Shown one piece after another: positions 48,676 to 57,670 of a stretch of DNA of 64,000 nt; within the stretch, counting starts at the first letter, position 1, and every line of letters begins with the position of its first letter. Source of the DNA: Gemmatimonadota bacterium (GTDB lineage Bacteria > Gemmatimonadota > Gemmatimonadetes > Longimicrobiales > Gaopeijiaceae); the NCBI GenBank assembly GCA_028873815.1, contig JAPPNN010000022.1:1-64000 (forward strand), read 5' to 3'. The notes beneath the pieces were generated by a model. The model saw only the letters and a program-made list of their open reading frames with translations. It did no database searches and was not told where the DNA came from. Made by a program: the position numbers and the translations under genes.

Positions 48676-48699
48676 GCAGTATCTGTATTTGGATACTGC
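48676..48699. promoter_or_regulatory. Palindromic operator of DUF1592 operon 2
   Basis: Perfect 8-bp arms GCAGTATC and GATACTGC, eight bases apart, ending five bases before AGGAGG. The inner GTATC/GATAC geometry is identical to that at 29581-29598. On the minus strand TTGCGG lies 17 bp upstream of CAGTAT in the palindrome, a possible weak promoter. Confidence 0.6.
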
Positions 48700-48779
48700 C
48701 GCACGGGGGCCTGTTCCGCAAGGTCACCGGCCGCGGTGTCGTCCGGGGGTCCGGCGCGAGTGTCGTCCGGGGTCCGGCG

Positions 48780-50543
48780 CTAGCCGCCGCCCGCCGCCAG
48801 CACCGCCGTGAAGACCATTCGCTCGCCGTCGCGCAGAACCACGATTTCCACCTCGTCGCCCGGCTCGTGTTCGCTCAGCGCGTACATGTAACCGTACACG
48901 TCCTCGATGTCGTGAGTGCCGAATCTCACGATGATGTCGCCGCCCTTGATCCCCGCCTGCGCGGCCGGACTGCCCTCTCGAACGCCCGTGATGCCCATTC
49001 CACCGGATTCGCGGGAATAGTCGGGAATCGTCCCCAGGCGGACCTGGAACCCGCTCCTTGCCGGGCTGCCGTCCGTGGGCCCGGCGACCCCGTGCGGGTT
49101 ACCGGCCCCCTCCACGGGCGTCAGCGACGCCAGGTCCGCGGTGGGGATCACTTCCCGGACCACGGAAACCAGGAGATCGGTCACCCGGCTCATCCCCTCG
49201 GCGTTGACCAGCTCCCAGTCGTCCTCGACCCGGTGGTACTCGGGGTGGGTGTTGGAAAAGAAGTGGAGGACGGGGATCCCCTGCGCGTAGAAGGAGCTGT
49301 GGTCCGAGGCGCCGAAGCCGTCGCTGTTGTAGCGCAGTGCCAGGGGGGATACGGTCGCGGCGTTCGCGCGGTCGAGAACGCCGGTCCACTCCTCCGCCGT
49401 CCCCGTGCCGAAGACGGTGAGCGCGTCGTCCACCACCCGGCCCACCATGTCGAGATTGAGCATGGCGATCGTGCCGGCCAGTGGAAGCAGCGGCGATTCC
49501 ACGTAGTGGGCCGAACCCCACAGGCCGCGCTCCTCACCCGTGAAGGCGATGAAAAGGACGTTCTGCGCCGGTTGGGGACCCGCAACCAGTTCCCGCGCGG
49601 CCTCGATGAGCACGGCGGTCCCCGACGCGTTGTCGTCGGCGCCGTTGTGCACTTCGCCGACGGCGTTGGGCGAGAGCGAGCCCGCGCCACCGAACCCCAG
49701 GTGGTCGTAGTGAGCGCCGATGACGAGGACCTGGCCGCCGTGCGGATCCGAGCCGGGGAGGAGGGCCGTGACGTTGCGCGCCTCGCGCCTGACCGGCTCG
49801 ATCACGGTGACGATGGTCGCCGACGAGCCCGAGGCGGCGGCCGCGCGGACCCGGTCGGCGGCGGCTCCCCGCACCGCGATCACGGGGATGGCGAGCGGGG
49901 CGCGCCGTTCGGCTTCCAGGGCCGGGAGCGGCCCGGAGCCGTCCAGCAGCACGATCAGCGCGGCCGCCCCCATGGACGCCGCGCTCGAACCCACCCTGTG
50001 GGCGTCAGGGGTGGCCGCGTGGGGGTGCGGCGCCGTGCCCTCGATCACCAGGACGCGACCCTCGAGCTGGCTGTGCGCGGCGCCGGCATCCGGCTCGCCA
50101 GTCTCCCCGGGAGCGTCCATGAGCTCGGCCCGGGTGCGGGTGGACGCGGAAAAGCCGTAGGGAATCCAGTCCTCTCCCAGCGCGAAGTGGCTACCGTCGG
50201 CGCCGGTCAGCGCGAAGGCGTTCCCGGCCCCCGCCGCGCTTCCCGTGCGGACCATCCAGGCCTGGAACCATGTGCCTCCGTCTCCGGCGGGCCGCAGACC
50301 GAGCGCACGAAACTGCGCCGCGATGTACTCGCCCGCGCACCGTTCGCCGCGCGTACCCACGGCGCGACCCTCCAGCAGGTCGTCCGCGAGGTACCGCACA
50401 TGCGCGAGGGGACCGCGAAGATCCCCGATCAGGGAGGCGGGGTCGGGGCAGCGCCACGCGGACTGCTGGGCAACGACGCGGGGCGGGGCTGCGGACGCTG
50501 CCAGGACCAGCAGGACCGTGCCAACGGTGAGACGGCAAGACAT
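48780..50543 (-). CDS. M28 zinc aminopeptidase with PA-like insert and C-terminal PDZ domain
   Basis: 587 residues. A signal peptide ends near VVA-QQ. The M28 catalytic domain has the two-zinc ligands in order: GAHYDHLG (His, Asp), NGADDNASG (Asp), GEERG (catalytic and ligand Glu), NLDMVG (Asp) and FFSNTHPEYH (His). A PA-type domain is probably inserted at about 130-250. The last 95 residues are a PDZ domain (GMGITGVREGSPAAQAGIKGGD, given in part), which usually guides substrate or partner binding. The start at 50543 has GAAGGAG seven bases upstream; the ATG at 50579 is weaker. It releases N-terminal amino acids from peptides outside the cytoplasm, completing the peptide-degrading set of the region. 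Confidence 0.9.
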   Translation of the reverse strand: MSCRLTVGTVLLVLAASAAPPRVVAQQSAWRCPDPASLIGDLRGPLAHVRYLADDLLEGRAVGTRGERCAGEYIAAQFRALGLRPAGDGGTWFQAWMVRTGSAAGAGNAFALTGADGSHFALGEDWIPYGFSASTRTRAELMDAPGETGEPDAGAAHSQLEGRVLVIEGTAPHPHAATPDAHRVGSSAASMGAAALIVLLDGSGPLPALEAERRAPLAIPVIAVRGAAADRVRAAAASGSSATIVTVIEPVRREARNVTALLPGSDPHGGQVLVIGAHYDHLGFGGAGSLSPNAVGEVHNGADDNASGTAVLIEAARELVAGPQPAQNVLFIAFTGEERGLWGSAHYVESPLLPLAGTIAMLNLDMVGRVVDDALTVFGTGTAEEWTGVLDRANAATVSPLALRYNSDGFGASDHSSFYAQGIPVLHFFSNTHPEYHRVEDDWELVNAEGMSRVTDLLVSVVREVIPTADLASLTPVEGAGNPHGVAGPTDGSPARSGFQVRLGTIPDYSRESGGMGITGVREGSPAAQAGIKGGDIIVRFGTHDIEDVYGYMYALSEHEPGDEVEIVVLRDGERMVFTAVLAAGGG

Positions 50544-50598
50544 CACGATGCTCCTTCGGGCTTGACCGGTGGCGGCCACAATACTCCCACTTCGGGGT

Positions 50599-50793
50599 TC
50601 AGCGAATAATCGCCAGGGGCAGGAGTACGACGTAGCCGATCACAAGGAGGACGGGGGCCAGAGTGATGGATCCCAGGCTCAGCACATAGTAGCCCGCGGC
50701 GACCGTGGCGACTCCCGCCAATGCGAACCACAGGTTGGCCCTTGAGAACCGCAGGGATGCTTCGGCCGCGGCCGTCTTTCTTCTTCGAGCCAT
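50599..50793 (-). CDS. DUF3098-like small membrane protein
   Basis: 64 residues with two transmembrane helices (LWFALAGVATVAAGYYVLS and ITLAPVLLVIGYVVLLPLAI). The basic N-terminus, the FSRANLWF start of the first helix and the ITLAP..LLVIGYV block match DUF3098, a small inner-membrane family of unknown function found beside division or housekeeping genes. It lies nine bases after the MA-type peptidase gene. Confidence 0.6.
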   Translation of the reverse strand: MARRRKTAAAEASLRFSRANLWFALAGVATVAAGYYVLSLGSITLAPVLLVIGYVVLLPLAIIR

Positions 50794-50802
50794 GTTCGGA
50801 CG

Positions 50803-51774
50803 CTACCGAGACGGTCCGCGGCGGTCAACCGGCGGTTCCGCGCCAGCCGGGTCGGTCCCTTCGTCCGCCACAACCCAGAACGGGGGCGCATCCGGCGGCT
50901 CGCCCGCCCTCAGCCGGGCCATCTGCTGGCGTCGATACCGCCTGCGGACGAGGAACATCGCCGTGAGAGCCGCTGCCAGAACCGCCCAGAACAAAGCGGA
51001 ATCCGACAGCACGATCATCCATCCGTACCGTCTCTTGACCCACTGCCGCCAGTCGGATTCGAGTTGGGCGGGCGTCGCGCCATACACGCCCCTCAGCGCC
51101 GCGTCGTACGAGCGCCGCCGCTTCCATTCGGCAAGGAAGGTCTCGAGACCGCGCCTGCCGCTGGATTCCACCAGGTACTGGATCACGGAAGCCGAGAGCA
51201 GATAGGCCAGCTCCGCGGGCACGCGCTCGCGGGGCCATGCGAGCGTGAGCGAGTCCAGTGGCGGACCGTCGCCGAGGACCAGCGCCATGCCCAGCTTCCT
51301 CGCGCCGCCGTCGAGCCATGCGCCCGCGGCCCATTCCGCGTAGCCCTCGTTGAACCAGCGCGGTATGCGCAGGTTGCCCATCTCGTGCGCGAGGGCCAGG
51401 TGCGCCCACTCGTGGCGCAGGATCCGCGCCTCGTCCAGAGGAGAACCCGGCCAGAACCGTCCACCTGGAATGATCATCTCCATGCGCTCGGGGATCGCCA
51501 CCGCGCCCGCCCACTCCGGGACCCTCCCGCCCACCAGCGAGTCCATCACCTCGCGGGTCGGCGCGACCGTCAGCACGACGCGCATGCCCGTCTCGCGCAG
51601 GCCCGGCAGCCGTCCCAGCGCGTCGAGCGTCACCAGTGCCCTGGAAGCCCTCAACGAGTCCACCCCCTGGTAGCGCGCCATCACGGACGAGCCAATGAGG
51701 ACCCGCCACTCGTCGTCGTCCTGACCCGCTCCCGCCAGCGCGATCATGAGCGCCAGCGCGATCCCGGCCGTCAC
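50803..51774 (-). CDS. Membrane-anchored MA-type zinc metallopeptidase
   Basis: 323 residues. A signal anchor at 1-17 is followed by a gluzincin-type zinc site His121-Glu122-x-x-His125 (LRHEWAHLAL), with Glu143 or Glu147 in FNEGYAEW as the third ligand. A C-terminal transmembrane helix (about 262-285, SALFWAVLAAALTAMFLV) is followed by a basic tail, so the catalytic domain faces the periplasm. This is the peptidase MA-like family, often of unknown substrate. GTG start at 51774 with GGAAGG five bases upstream, overlapping the rluD stop in GTGA. It belongs to the ileS-rluD transcription unit. Confidence 0.8.
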   Translation of the reverse strand: MTAGIALALMIALAGAGQDDDEWRVLIGSSVMARYQGVDSLRASRALVTLDALGRLPGLRETGMRVVLTVAPTREVMDSLVGGRVPEWAGAVAIPERMEMIIPGGRFWPGSPLDEARILRHEWAHLALAHEMGNLRIPRWFNEGYAEWAAGAWLDGGARKLGMALVLGDGPPLDSLTLAWPRERVPAELAYLLSASVIQYLVESSGRRGLETFLAEWKRRRSYDAALRGVYGATPAQLESDWRQWVKRRYGWMIVLSDSALFWAVLAAALTAMFLVRRRYRRQQMARLRAGEPPDAPPFWVVADEGTDPAGAEPPVDRRGPSR

Positions 51775-52775
51775 GGCACCCTTCCCCGCCCGTGAGAAAG
51801 GGCCCATTCCCTGACCGCGGCCAGATCCTCGGGCAGGCCCGACTCGAAGACCAGGGGCTCACCCGACACCGGGTGGCGGAACTCCAGTCTGCGGGCATGC
51901 AGGAACTGGCGGGAGGTGCGCCTGGCCAACGCCGCCGCCCACGGGCGCTGGGGCCCCGCCACCCCGCGCTCCCGGCCGGCGCCGTAGAGGGCGTCGCCGA
52001 CGACCGGGTGCCCGATCGACGCCGCGTGTACGCGGATCTGGTGCGTGCGTCCGGTCTCGAGTGCGACTTCGCACATGCTCGCCGCGCCCCATGCCTCCAG
52101 GTGCCGGAATCGTGTCCGCGCCGGCCGGCCCTCCGGCACCACCGCCATGCGCAGACGGTGCTTCGGATGTCGCCCGACCGGCTGATCAACGACCGAGGGA
52201 GAAGTCTTGAGGGTGCCCCAGACGGCGGCCAGGTAGGTGCGTTTCACGTCCCGTGCCTTGAGCGCGGCCGCGAGCCCCTGATGGGCACGGTCGGTCTTGG
52301 CCACGACCATCAGGCCGGACGTATCCATGTCGAGACGGTGCACGATTCCCGGCCGCAACTTGCCCCCGATGCCGGACAGGTCCCCGACGTGGTGAAGAAG
52401 CGCGTTGACGAGCGTGCCGTCGTGGTGTCCCGGCGCCGGATGCACAACGAGCCCCGGCTGTTTGTCCACGACCACGATATCCCCGTCCTGAAATACGATC
52501 TCGAGCGGAATGTCCTGGGCCGCCGCGTCCAGCGGCACCGGGTCGGGCACCTCGACCTCCACCAACTGGCCCGGGCCGATCCGGTCCGACTTCTTCGGGC
52601 GGACACCGTCCACGCGCACGTGTCCTCCTTCCAACAGCGCCTGGATTCGACTGCGAGACAAATCGAGCCTCCCGGCCAGGTAGAGGTCCAGGCGCCCGCT
52701 CGCCCCGGCCCCTGCCCGCCACATGCGAGTCCCGCCCTCCCCGACCGCAGGACCCGCGCCCGACTCCGGACTCAC
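51771..52775 (-). CDS. rluD: RluD-type 23S rRNA pseudouridine synthase
   Basis: 334 residues. An N-terminal S4 RNA-binding domain (about 27-85: RLDLYLAGRLDLSRSRIQAL) is followed by the RluA/RluD catalytic domain with the catalytic Asp in HRLDMDTSG and the conserved GRTHQIRVH and LHARRLEF motifs. Enzymes of this type modify uridines in helix 69 of 23S rRNA or related sites. GTG at 52775 overlaps the ileS stop; an ATG at 52724 (MWRAG) with GGGAGG upstream would remove 17 residues and is an equally good start. The order ileS-rluD is typical of lspA-type ribosome and cell-envelope clusters, though lspA is not here. Confidence 0.9.
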   Translation of the reverse strand: MSPESGAGPAVGEGGTRMWRAGAGASGRLDLYLAGRLDLSRSRIQALLEGGHVRVDGVRPKKSDRIGPGQLVEVEVPDPVPLDAAAQDIPLEIVFQDGDIVVVDKQPGLVVHPAPGHHDGTLVNALLHHVGDLSGIGGKLRPGIVHRLDMDTSGLMVVAKTDRAHQGLAAALKARDVKRTYLAAVWGTLKTSPSVVDQPVGRHPKHRLRMAVVPEGRPARTRFRHLEAWGAASMCEVALETGRTHQIRVHAASIGHPVVGDALYGAGRERGVAGPQRPWAAALARRTSRQFLHARRLEFRHPVSGEPLVFESGLPEDLAAVREWALSHGRGRVP

Positions 52776-55700
52776 GACTGGCGTGAAAGCCCGAGTTCGG
52801 CCGCCTCCCCGTCCAGCACCGCCTCGCTCCGGAATTCGAAATCGCCGTCCATGCCGTGCCCGACGCGCACCGCCACCGCCAGGGTTTCCCGTGCGATCAC
52901 CGCCTCATGCTCCCGCACGGCCTCACATACCGCCCTGGTGCCCTCCACCGCCAGGCGAATCCGGTCGGTGATGTCGAGCCCCGACTCCCGCCTCAGCCGC
53001 TGCACGCGGTTCACCAACTCGCGCGCGAGGCCTTCGCGGCGGAGTTCGTCGGTCAGGACGGGATCGAGCGCCACGGTGTAGCGTCCTTCCGACCGCACGA
53101 TCCACCCCCCGCGCGCCTCCTCCGCGACCTCCATCTCGTCGCTACCGACCCGGTGCGACTCCCCGTCCACCTCGATGCGCACTCGCCCGCCCGCGCGCAC
53201 CAAGCCCAGCTCTTCCGCGCCCAGTTCCCGGATCTTCCGCGCGGCCTCCTGCGTGAGCCTGCCGAAGCGACGGCCGAGCGCGCGGAACGTCGGCCGCGCG
53301 ACGAGCGTCACCAGCGCGTCCGACGAGGCCGTGAACTCGACCTTCCTCACGTTGATTTCGTCGACCAGAAGCGCGAGCACCTCGTCCGCGGGTGGCTCCG
53401 CCGGCACAACCGCCAGCAGGCGGCCCAACGGCTGCCGCACCCGGATTTTCACCTGTTCCCGCGCCGACCGGGCAAGCGTGCTGAGGCTGCGGACATCCGC
53501 CATTTGCGCCTCCAGCACCTCGTCGATCATCGCCGGATCGGCCTCCGGAAACCGCTCGGTGTGGCTCGACCGTCCGGTCAGCGCTCGGTGGAGCCAGTCG
53601 GAGACGAATGGCGTGATGGGCGCGATCAGGAGCGCCACCGTGCGAAGCGCCTCCTGCAACGTCGCGAAGGCCGCCGCCGAGTCCGCCGCGTCGGTGTTCC
53701 CCCAGAAGCGAGGGCGGGCTCGGCGCACGTACCAGTTGGACAGCTCCCCGTCCACGAACGCGGCAACCGCGCGATAGGCACGCGTCGGGTTGTAGCCGTC
53801 GATCTCGGACCGTACAACGGCCACCAGACCGTGCAGGCGCGACAGCAGCCAGCGGTCGAGCGGCGGGCAGTCCGACACGTCCGGCGTTCCCGCGACATCC
53901 GGCGTCCAGTCCTCGACGTTGGCGTAGAGCGCGAAGAAGCGGTACGTGTTGAGCAGCGTGTCGAAGAATCGCGCCGCCGATTCCTTCACCCCCTCCGGGT
54001 CGAAGCGGGTCGGCAGCCACGGGTTGCTCACGGTCACCATGTACCAGCGCACCCCGTCGGCCCCGTGATCGGCCACCGCGTCCCACGGATCCACCACGTT
54101 GCCCCTGGACTTCGACATCTTCCGCCCCTCGGCGTCGAGGATGAGGTCGTTGACGATCACGTTGCGGAAGGCGGGCCCCAGACCCAGCATCGTCGAAATC
54201 GCGTGCAGCGAATAAAACCAGCCCCGCGTCTGGTCCACCGCCTCGCAGATGAAGTCCGCCGGGAAGTGCCGCTCGTACAGCTCCCGGTTCTCGAAGGGAT
54301 AGTGCCACTGGGCCCAGGGCATGGCGCCCGAGTCGAACCACACGTCGACGACCTCTGGCACGCGGCGCATGGTGGCCCCGGTCTCGGGACACGTCCATGT
54401 TATCTCGTCGATGAACGGCCTGTGCGGATCGAAGTCCTCCGGCAGCCCGCCGGCCCTTTCGGCCAGCTCGGCGAAGCTCCCGATCCACTCCGTCCGGTCG
54501 GGGTCGTCCTCCGACACCCACACGGGCAGCGGCGTCCCCCAGTAGCGGTCCCGGGACAGCGCCCAGTCGACGTTGCCCTTCAGCCACTCGCCGAAACGCC
54601 CCTCCCCGACCTCCGACGGATGCCACGACACCCGCGCGTTGTTCTCCAGCAGGTCGTCCCTGAGCGACGAGGTGCGGGCGAACCAGCTGTGTCTGGCCAT
54701 GTACACCAGCGGCGTGTCGCAGCGCCAGCAGTGCGGGTACGAGTGAGCCTCGCGCGTCGACCGGAAGACCAGCCCGCGCGCCTTCAGGTCCGCGAGGAGC
54801 AGTTCGTCGGCGTCCTTGAAGAACACGCCCCCCACGAGTGGAAGGTCGGCGGCGAAGGTCCCGTCGGGCTGCACGGGTTCGAGGACGGCCAGGCCGAAGT
54901 CCTTCCCCGCCTGGTAGTCGTCGGCACCGTACGCGGGCGCCATGTGCACGATCCCGGACCCCTCCTCGTCGGACACGAAGTCTCCGGGCACGATCTCCCA
55001 GGCCTTCCCCCTCACCGTGTCGGCCGCAATGAGTTCGAACGGGCGTCGATAACGCGCACCGATCAGTTCGGCCGTATCCACCTTCCCGCCGATGTGCTCG
55101 CTGCCGAAGAGCGCCTCCGCCCGGCTTCTCGCCAGCACTAGGCGCCTGTCTTCGTGCGCGACCTCGACGTACTCGATCGCGGGATTCACGGCCAGCGCCG
55201 CGTTGGACACCAGCGTCCACGGCGTCGTCGTCCACACGAGCAGGAGGCGTCCGGAACCGTCGAGGAGTTCGAGGGTGACCCAGAGCGACGGATCCTTCAC
55301 GTCGCGGTATCCGAGCGAGAGTTCGTGCGAGGAGAGCACGGTCTGGTCGGAGGGGCACCATGGCACCACCTTGTGGCCCCGGTACAGGAGCCCCCGGTTC
55401 GCCATCTGCTTGAGCAGCCACCACCCGGTCTCCACGTATTCGGCGTGGAACGTCACGTACGGCCGCGAGTAGTCCAGCCAGTACCCGATGCGCTCCGAGA
55501 AGCGCTCCCACTCGTCCTTGTAGGTGAACACCGACTCGCGGCAGCGCTCGTTGAACCAGGCGATCCCCCGCTCCTCGATCTCGCGCTTGTCCTCGATGCC
55601 AAGCTGCTTCTGCGCCTCGATCTCGACGGGCAGGCCGTGCGTGTCCCACCCCGCGATGCGCGTCACGTGTTTCCCCAGCATGGTCTGGTAGCGGCACACC

Positions 55701-55909
55701 AGGTCCTTGATCGCGCGGCTGATGATGTGGTGCAGACCCGGGCGCCCGTTCGCGGTGGGCGGACCCTCGAAGAAGACGAACGGCTCCCCGTCCCGGGTGG
55801 CGTCGAGCGTGCGCTGGAAGGTGTCTTCCTCGCGCCACGTGTCGAGAACGGCCTCCTCGAGCGAGACGCGTGAGGTGGGAACGGCGGGGTAGCGCATCGG
55901 AGCGGTCAC
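52772..55909 (-). CDS. ileS: Isoleucyl-tRNA synthetase, type 2 (eukaryote-like)
   Basis: 1045 residues. Class I synthetase signatures: the HIGH-type motif in NGRPGLHH, the editing domain with LVWTTTPWTLVSN, and KMSKS at residues 597-601. The WFDSGAMPWAQWHYP motif, in place of the bacterial DSG-S-H form, and the length and C-terminal region indicate the type 2 IleRS clade that includes eukaryotic and mupirocin-insensitive bacterial enzymes. This is the only ileS in the window. GTG start at 55909 overlaps the punA stop in GTGA; an ATG at 55897 is an alternative. Confidence 0.93.
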   Translation of the reverse strand: MTAPMRYPAVPTSRVSLEEAVLDTWREEDTFQRTLDATRDGEPFVFFEGPPTANGRPGLHHIISRAIKDLVCRYQTMLGKHVTRIAGWDTHGLPVEIEAQKQLGIEDKREIEERGIAWFNERCRESVFTYKDEWERFSERIGYWLDYSRPYVTFHAEYVETGWWLLKQMANRGLLYRGHKVVPWCPSDQTVLSSHELSLGYRDVKDPSLWVTLELLDGSGRLLLVWTTTPWTLVSNAALAVNPAIEYVEVAHEDRRLVLARSRAEALFGSEHIGGKVDTAELIGARYRRPFELIAADTVRGKAWEIVPGDFVSDEEGSGIVHMAPAYGADDYQAGKDFGLAVLEPVQPDGTFAADLPLVGGVFFKDADELLLADLKARGLVFRSTREAHSYPHCWRCDTPLVYMARHSWFARTSSLRDDLLENNARVSWHPSEVGEGRFGEWLKGNVDWALSRDRYWGTPLPVWVSEDDPDRTEWIGSFAELAERAGGLPEDFDPHRPFIDEITWTCPETGATMRRVPEVVDVWFDSGAMPWAQWHYPFENRELYERHFPADFICEAVDQTRGWFYSLHAISTMLGLGPAFRNVIVNDLILDAEGRKMSKSRGNVVDPWDAVADHGADGVRWYMVTVSNPWLPTRFDPEGVKESAARFFDTLLNTYRFFALYANVEDWTPDVAGTPDVSDCPPLDRWLLSRLHGLVAVVRSEIDGYNPTRAYRAVAAFVDGELSNWYVRRARPRFWGNTDAADSAAAFATLQEALRTVALLIAPITPFVSDWLHRALTGRSSHTERFPEADPAMIDEVLEAQMADVRSLSTLARSAREQVKIRVRQPLGRLLAVVPAEPPADEVLALLVDEINVRKVEFTASSDALVTLVARPTFRALGRRFGRLTQEAARKIRELGAEELGLVRAGGRVRIEVDGESHRVGSDEMEVAEEARGGWIVRSEGRYTVALDPVLTDELRREGLARELVNRVQRLRRESGLDITDRIRLAVEGTRAVCEAVREHEAVIARETLAVAVRVGHGMDGDFEFRSEAVLDGEAAELGLSRQS

Positions 55910-56748
55910 GAGCTGTCCCCCCCGCCGACCTCCCGCAACACGCCGGTCACCAGGGTGGTCAGCTTCGGCTCCGCCGCCTGCGCCGTGGCGATGATCGTGG
56001 GCACGTCGGCCTCTTCCAACGCGTCCGGAAGACACTGGTCCGTGATGATCGAGAAAGCGAGCACGCGCATGTCCATGTGGCGTGCCGCGATCACTTCGGG
56101 CACGGTGGACATGCCCACCACATCCGCGCCCATGGCCCGGAGCATGCGGTACTCCGCGCGCGTCTCGAGCTGCGGGCCCACCACTGCGACGTACACCCCG
56201 CGGCGCAGCGGCACTGCGGCGGCCATGGCCACCTCGAGGGCCACCTCCTGCAGTCCGGCGTCGAAGGGTGCCGACATGTCGGGAAAGCGCGGCCCGAGTT
56301 CATCCAGGTTGGGGCCCACAAGCGGGCTGGACCCCATGAGATTGATGAAGTCGTCCAGCACCATCAGGTCACCGGGTCCCCACAGCGGGTTCATTCCGCC
56401 GCACGCCGCCGAGAGGATCAGCGTGTCTGCCCCGAGCAGCTTCATTACGCGGATCGGAAAGACGATCTGCTTCAGCGAGTACCCCTCGTAACGATGAAAC
56501 CGGCCCTGCATGGCCACGACCGGGACGCCCTGAAGCGTGCCGAGCAGCAGCCTGCCCTCGTGGCTCTCGACCGTGGAGACGGGGAAGTGGGGCAGGTCCG
56601 GGTACGCGACCGAGGCCTGCACGTCGATGGCGCCGGCCAGGCCGCCCAGGCCGGTCCCCAGGACGATCCCCACCCGGGGGACGGGTCCTTCGAGGGCGCG
56701 AACCGCCTGCGCCGCCTCGTGAAGACGCGTCATCTCGCTTGGCGTCAT
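55906..56748 (-). CDS. Purine nucleoside phosphorylase, trimeric type
   Basis: 280 residues of the trimeric (PunA/human PNP-like) family, which splits purine nucleosides with phosphate. Motifs: GTGLGG, the ribose loop GRFHRYEGY, AACGGMNP, GPQLETRAEYRML with the purine-binding Glu, and MGADVVGMSTVPE. At the base-recognition position, where trimeric enzymes usually have ITN, this protein has ITD (SIITDQCL), which could widen specificity toward adenosine. The start at 56748 has GGGAG 11 bases upstream; ATG 56733 is an alternative. It lies downstream of a strong terminator and is coupled to ileS. Confidence 0.88.
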   Translation of the reverse strand: MTPSEMTRLHEAAQAVRALEGPVPRVGIVLGTGLGGLAGAIDVQASVAYPDLPHFPVSTVESHEGRLLLGTLQGVPVVAMQGRFHRYEGYSLKQIVFPIRVMKLLGADTLILSAACGGMNPLWGPGDLMVLDDFINLMGSSPLVGPNLDELGPRFPDMSAPFDAGLQEVALEVAMAAAVPLRRGVYVAVVGPQLETRAEYRMLRAMGADVVGMSTVPEVIAARHMDMRVLAFSIITDQCLPDALEEADVPTIIATAQAAEPKLTTLVTGVLREVGGGDSS

Positions 56749-56816
56749 TTCGGTCGTTTCTCCCGGCAGCCTGATCCCAGGCGCACCATGATGTCGAGCG
56801 GGCGGTTGCCCAACAA

Positions 56817-56856
56817 GGGAACGCCCCGCCAGCCACTCGGCCGGCGGGGCGTTCCC
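56817..56856 (-). terminator. Strong hairpin after the first tonB-like gene
   Basis: Perfect 14-bp arms, GGGAACGCCCCGCC and its complement, around a 12-base loop, 20 bases after the stop at 56877. On the minus strand it is followed by CTTGTT, a weak U-tract. The same arm sequence forms the terminator at 58456. Confidence 0.7.
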
Positions 56857-56876
56857 GCGTGCAGGGCGACCGAACG

Positions 56877-57557
56877 CTAGTTGGTTCTGAAGGTAATCGG
56901 AAGCGATATCCAGACGGCAACCGCCTTGTCCCGGTTGAGCGCCGGCGTGAACCGGAAGACCGGCGCCACGCGCAGCGCGGCGTCGTCGAGTGCCTGGTGC
57001 CCGGAGCTCACTTGCACCACCTGATTCTGCACTGCACCGTTTTCGTCGATGAAAAACCACACCTGGACGGTGCCGCCGATTCCGGCGTCGCGCAGCAGCG
57101 GCGGGTACTCGCGTTCCAGCGCCCGCATCACCTCGGCGGCGTTCGTGTAAGCGGGCTTGACCGTATGCGGGACGAACCCCGGTGCCGCGGAGATGTCGAC
57201 CTCCACCTCGCCGGGCGGCTCCGGCAGGTCATCGACGGAGAGCGACGTGAAGGTGGTCGGGGCAATGGTGATGTCGGTCTCGATGTCCGTGGGGGCGACC
57301 ACCGGGGTCGCGGGTCTGGCGATGGCCTCGGGCGGAGGAGGCAGCGCGACGTCCGGCGGCAGGTCGATCATCGCGGTCGGCTCGACGTTGAGGCCCAAGT
57401 CGGGCGGTTCCGCGAATTCCAGAGAGGCAAAGAACCCGAAGTGAACCACGGTGGCAGCGATCATCGAGCTCCAGAACCAGGACGAGAACGAGTTCTTGAA
57501 GCGGCCGTTCGCACTCTCGGTCGTGATCTGCTCCTGGTGGGTGATTTGTTCGTTCAT
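56877..57557 (-). CDS. tonB: TonB-like energy-transducing protein
   Basis: 226 residues. A single N-terminal transmembrane helix (about 28-45, SSMIAATVVHFGFFASL) with a TonB-type SHLS-like region is followed by a Pro-rich periplasmic stretch (LPPPPEAIARPATPVV) and a C-terminal TonB domain (YPPLLRDAGIGGTVQVWFFI, VVQVSSGHQALDDAALRVAP). It transmits proton-motive energy from ExbB/ExbD to outer-membrane receptors. It is the second TonB in the window and about 60-70% like the 58518 copy by eye. The start at 57557 is preceded by GGAGCGAGAG. It lies 113 bp after yggS and ends in its own terminator. Confidence 0.87.
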   Translation of the reverse strand: MNEQITHQEQITTESANGRFKNSFSSWFWSSMIAATVVHFGFFASLEFAEPPDLGLNVEPTAMIDLPPDVALPPPPEAIARPATPVVAPTDIETDITIAPTTFTSLSVDDLPEPPGEVEVDISAAPGFVPHTVKPAYTNAAEVMRALEREYPPLLRDAGIGGTVQVWFFIDENGAVQNQVVQVSSGHQALDDAALRVAPVFRFTPALNRDKAVAVWISLPITFRTN

Positions 57558-57670
57558 CGTCTCTCGCTCCGTGTGCGGCAATTGTCGACACCCTGGTTGT
57601 GCTACCGCTCCCTGGAGCGAAACGTTCCGTCGAGCCGGTCGCTACCGCGCCAGGGGATCGGTCGGCGGAC

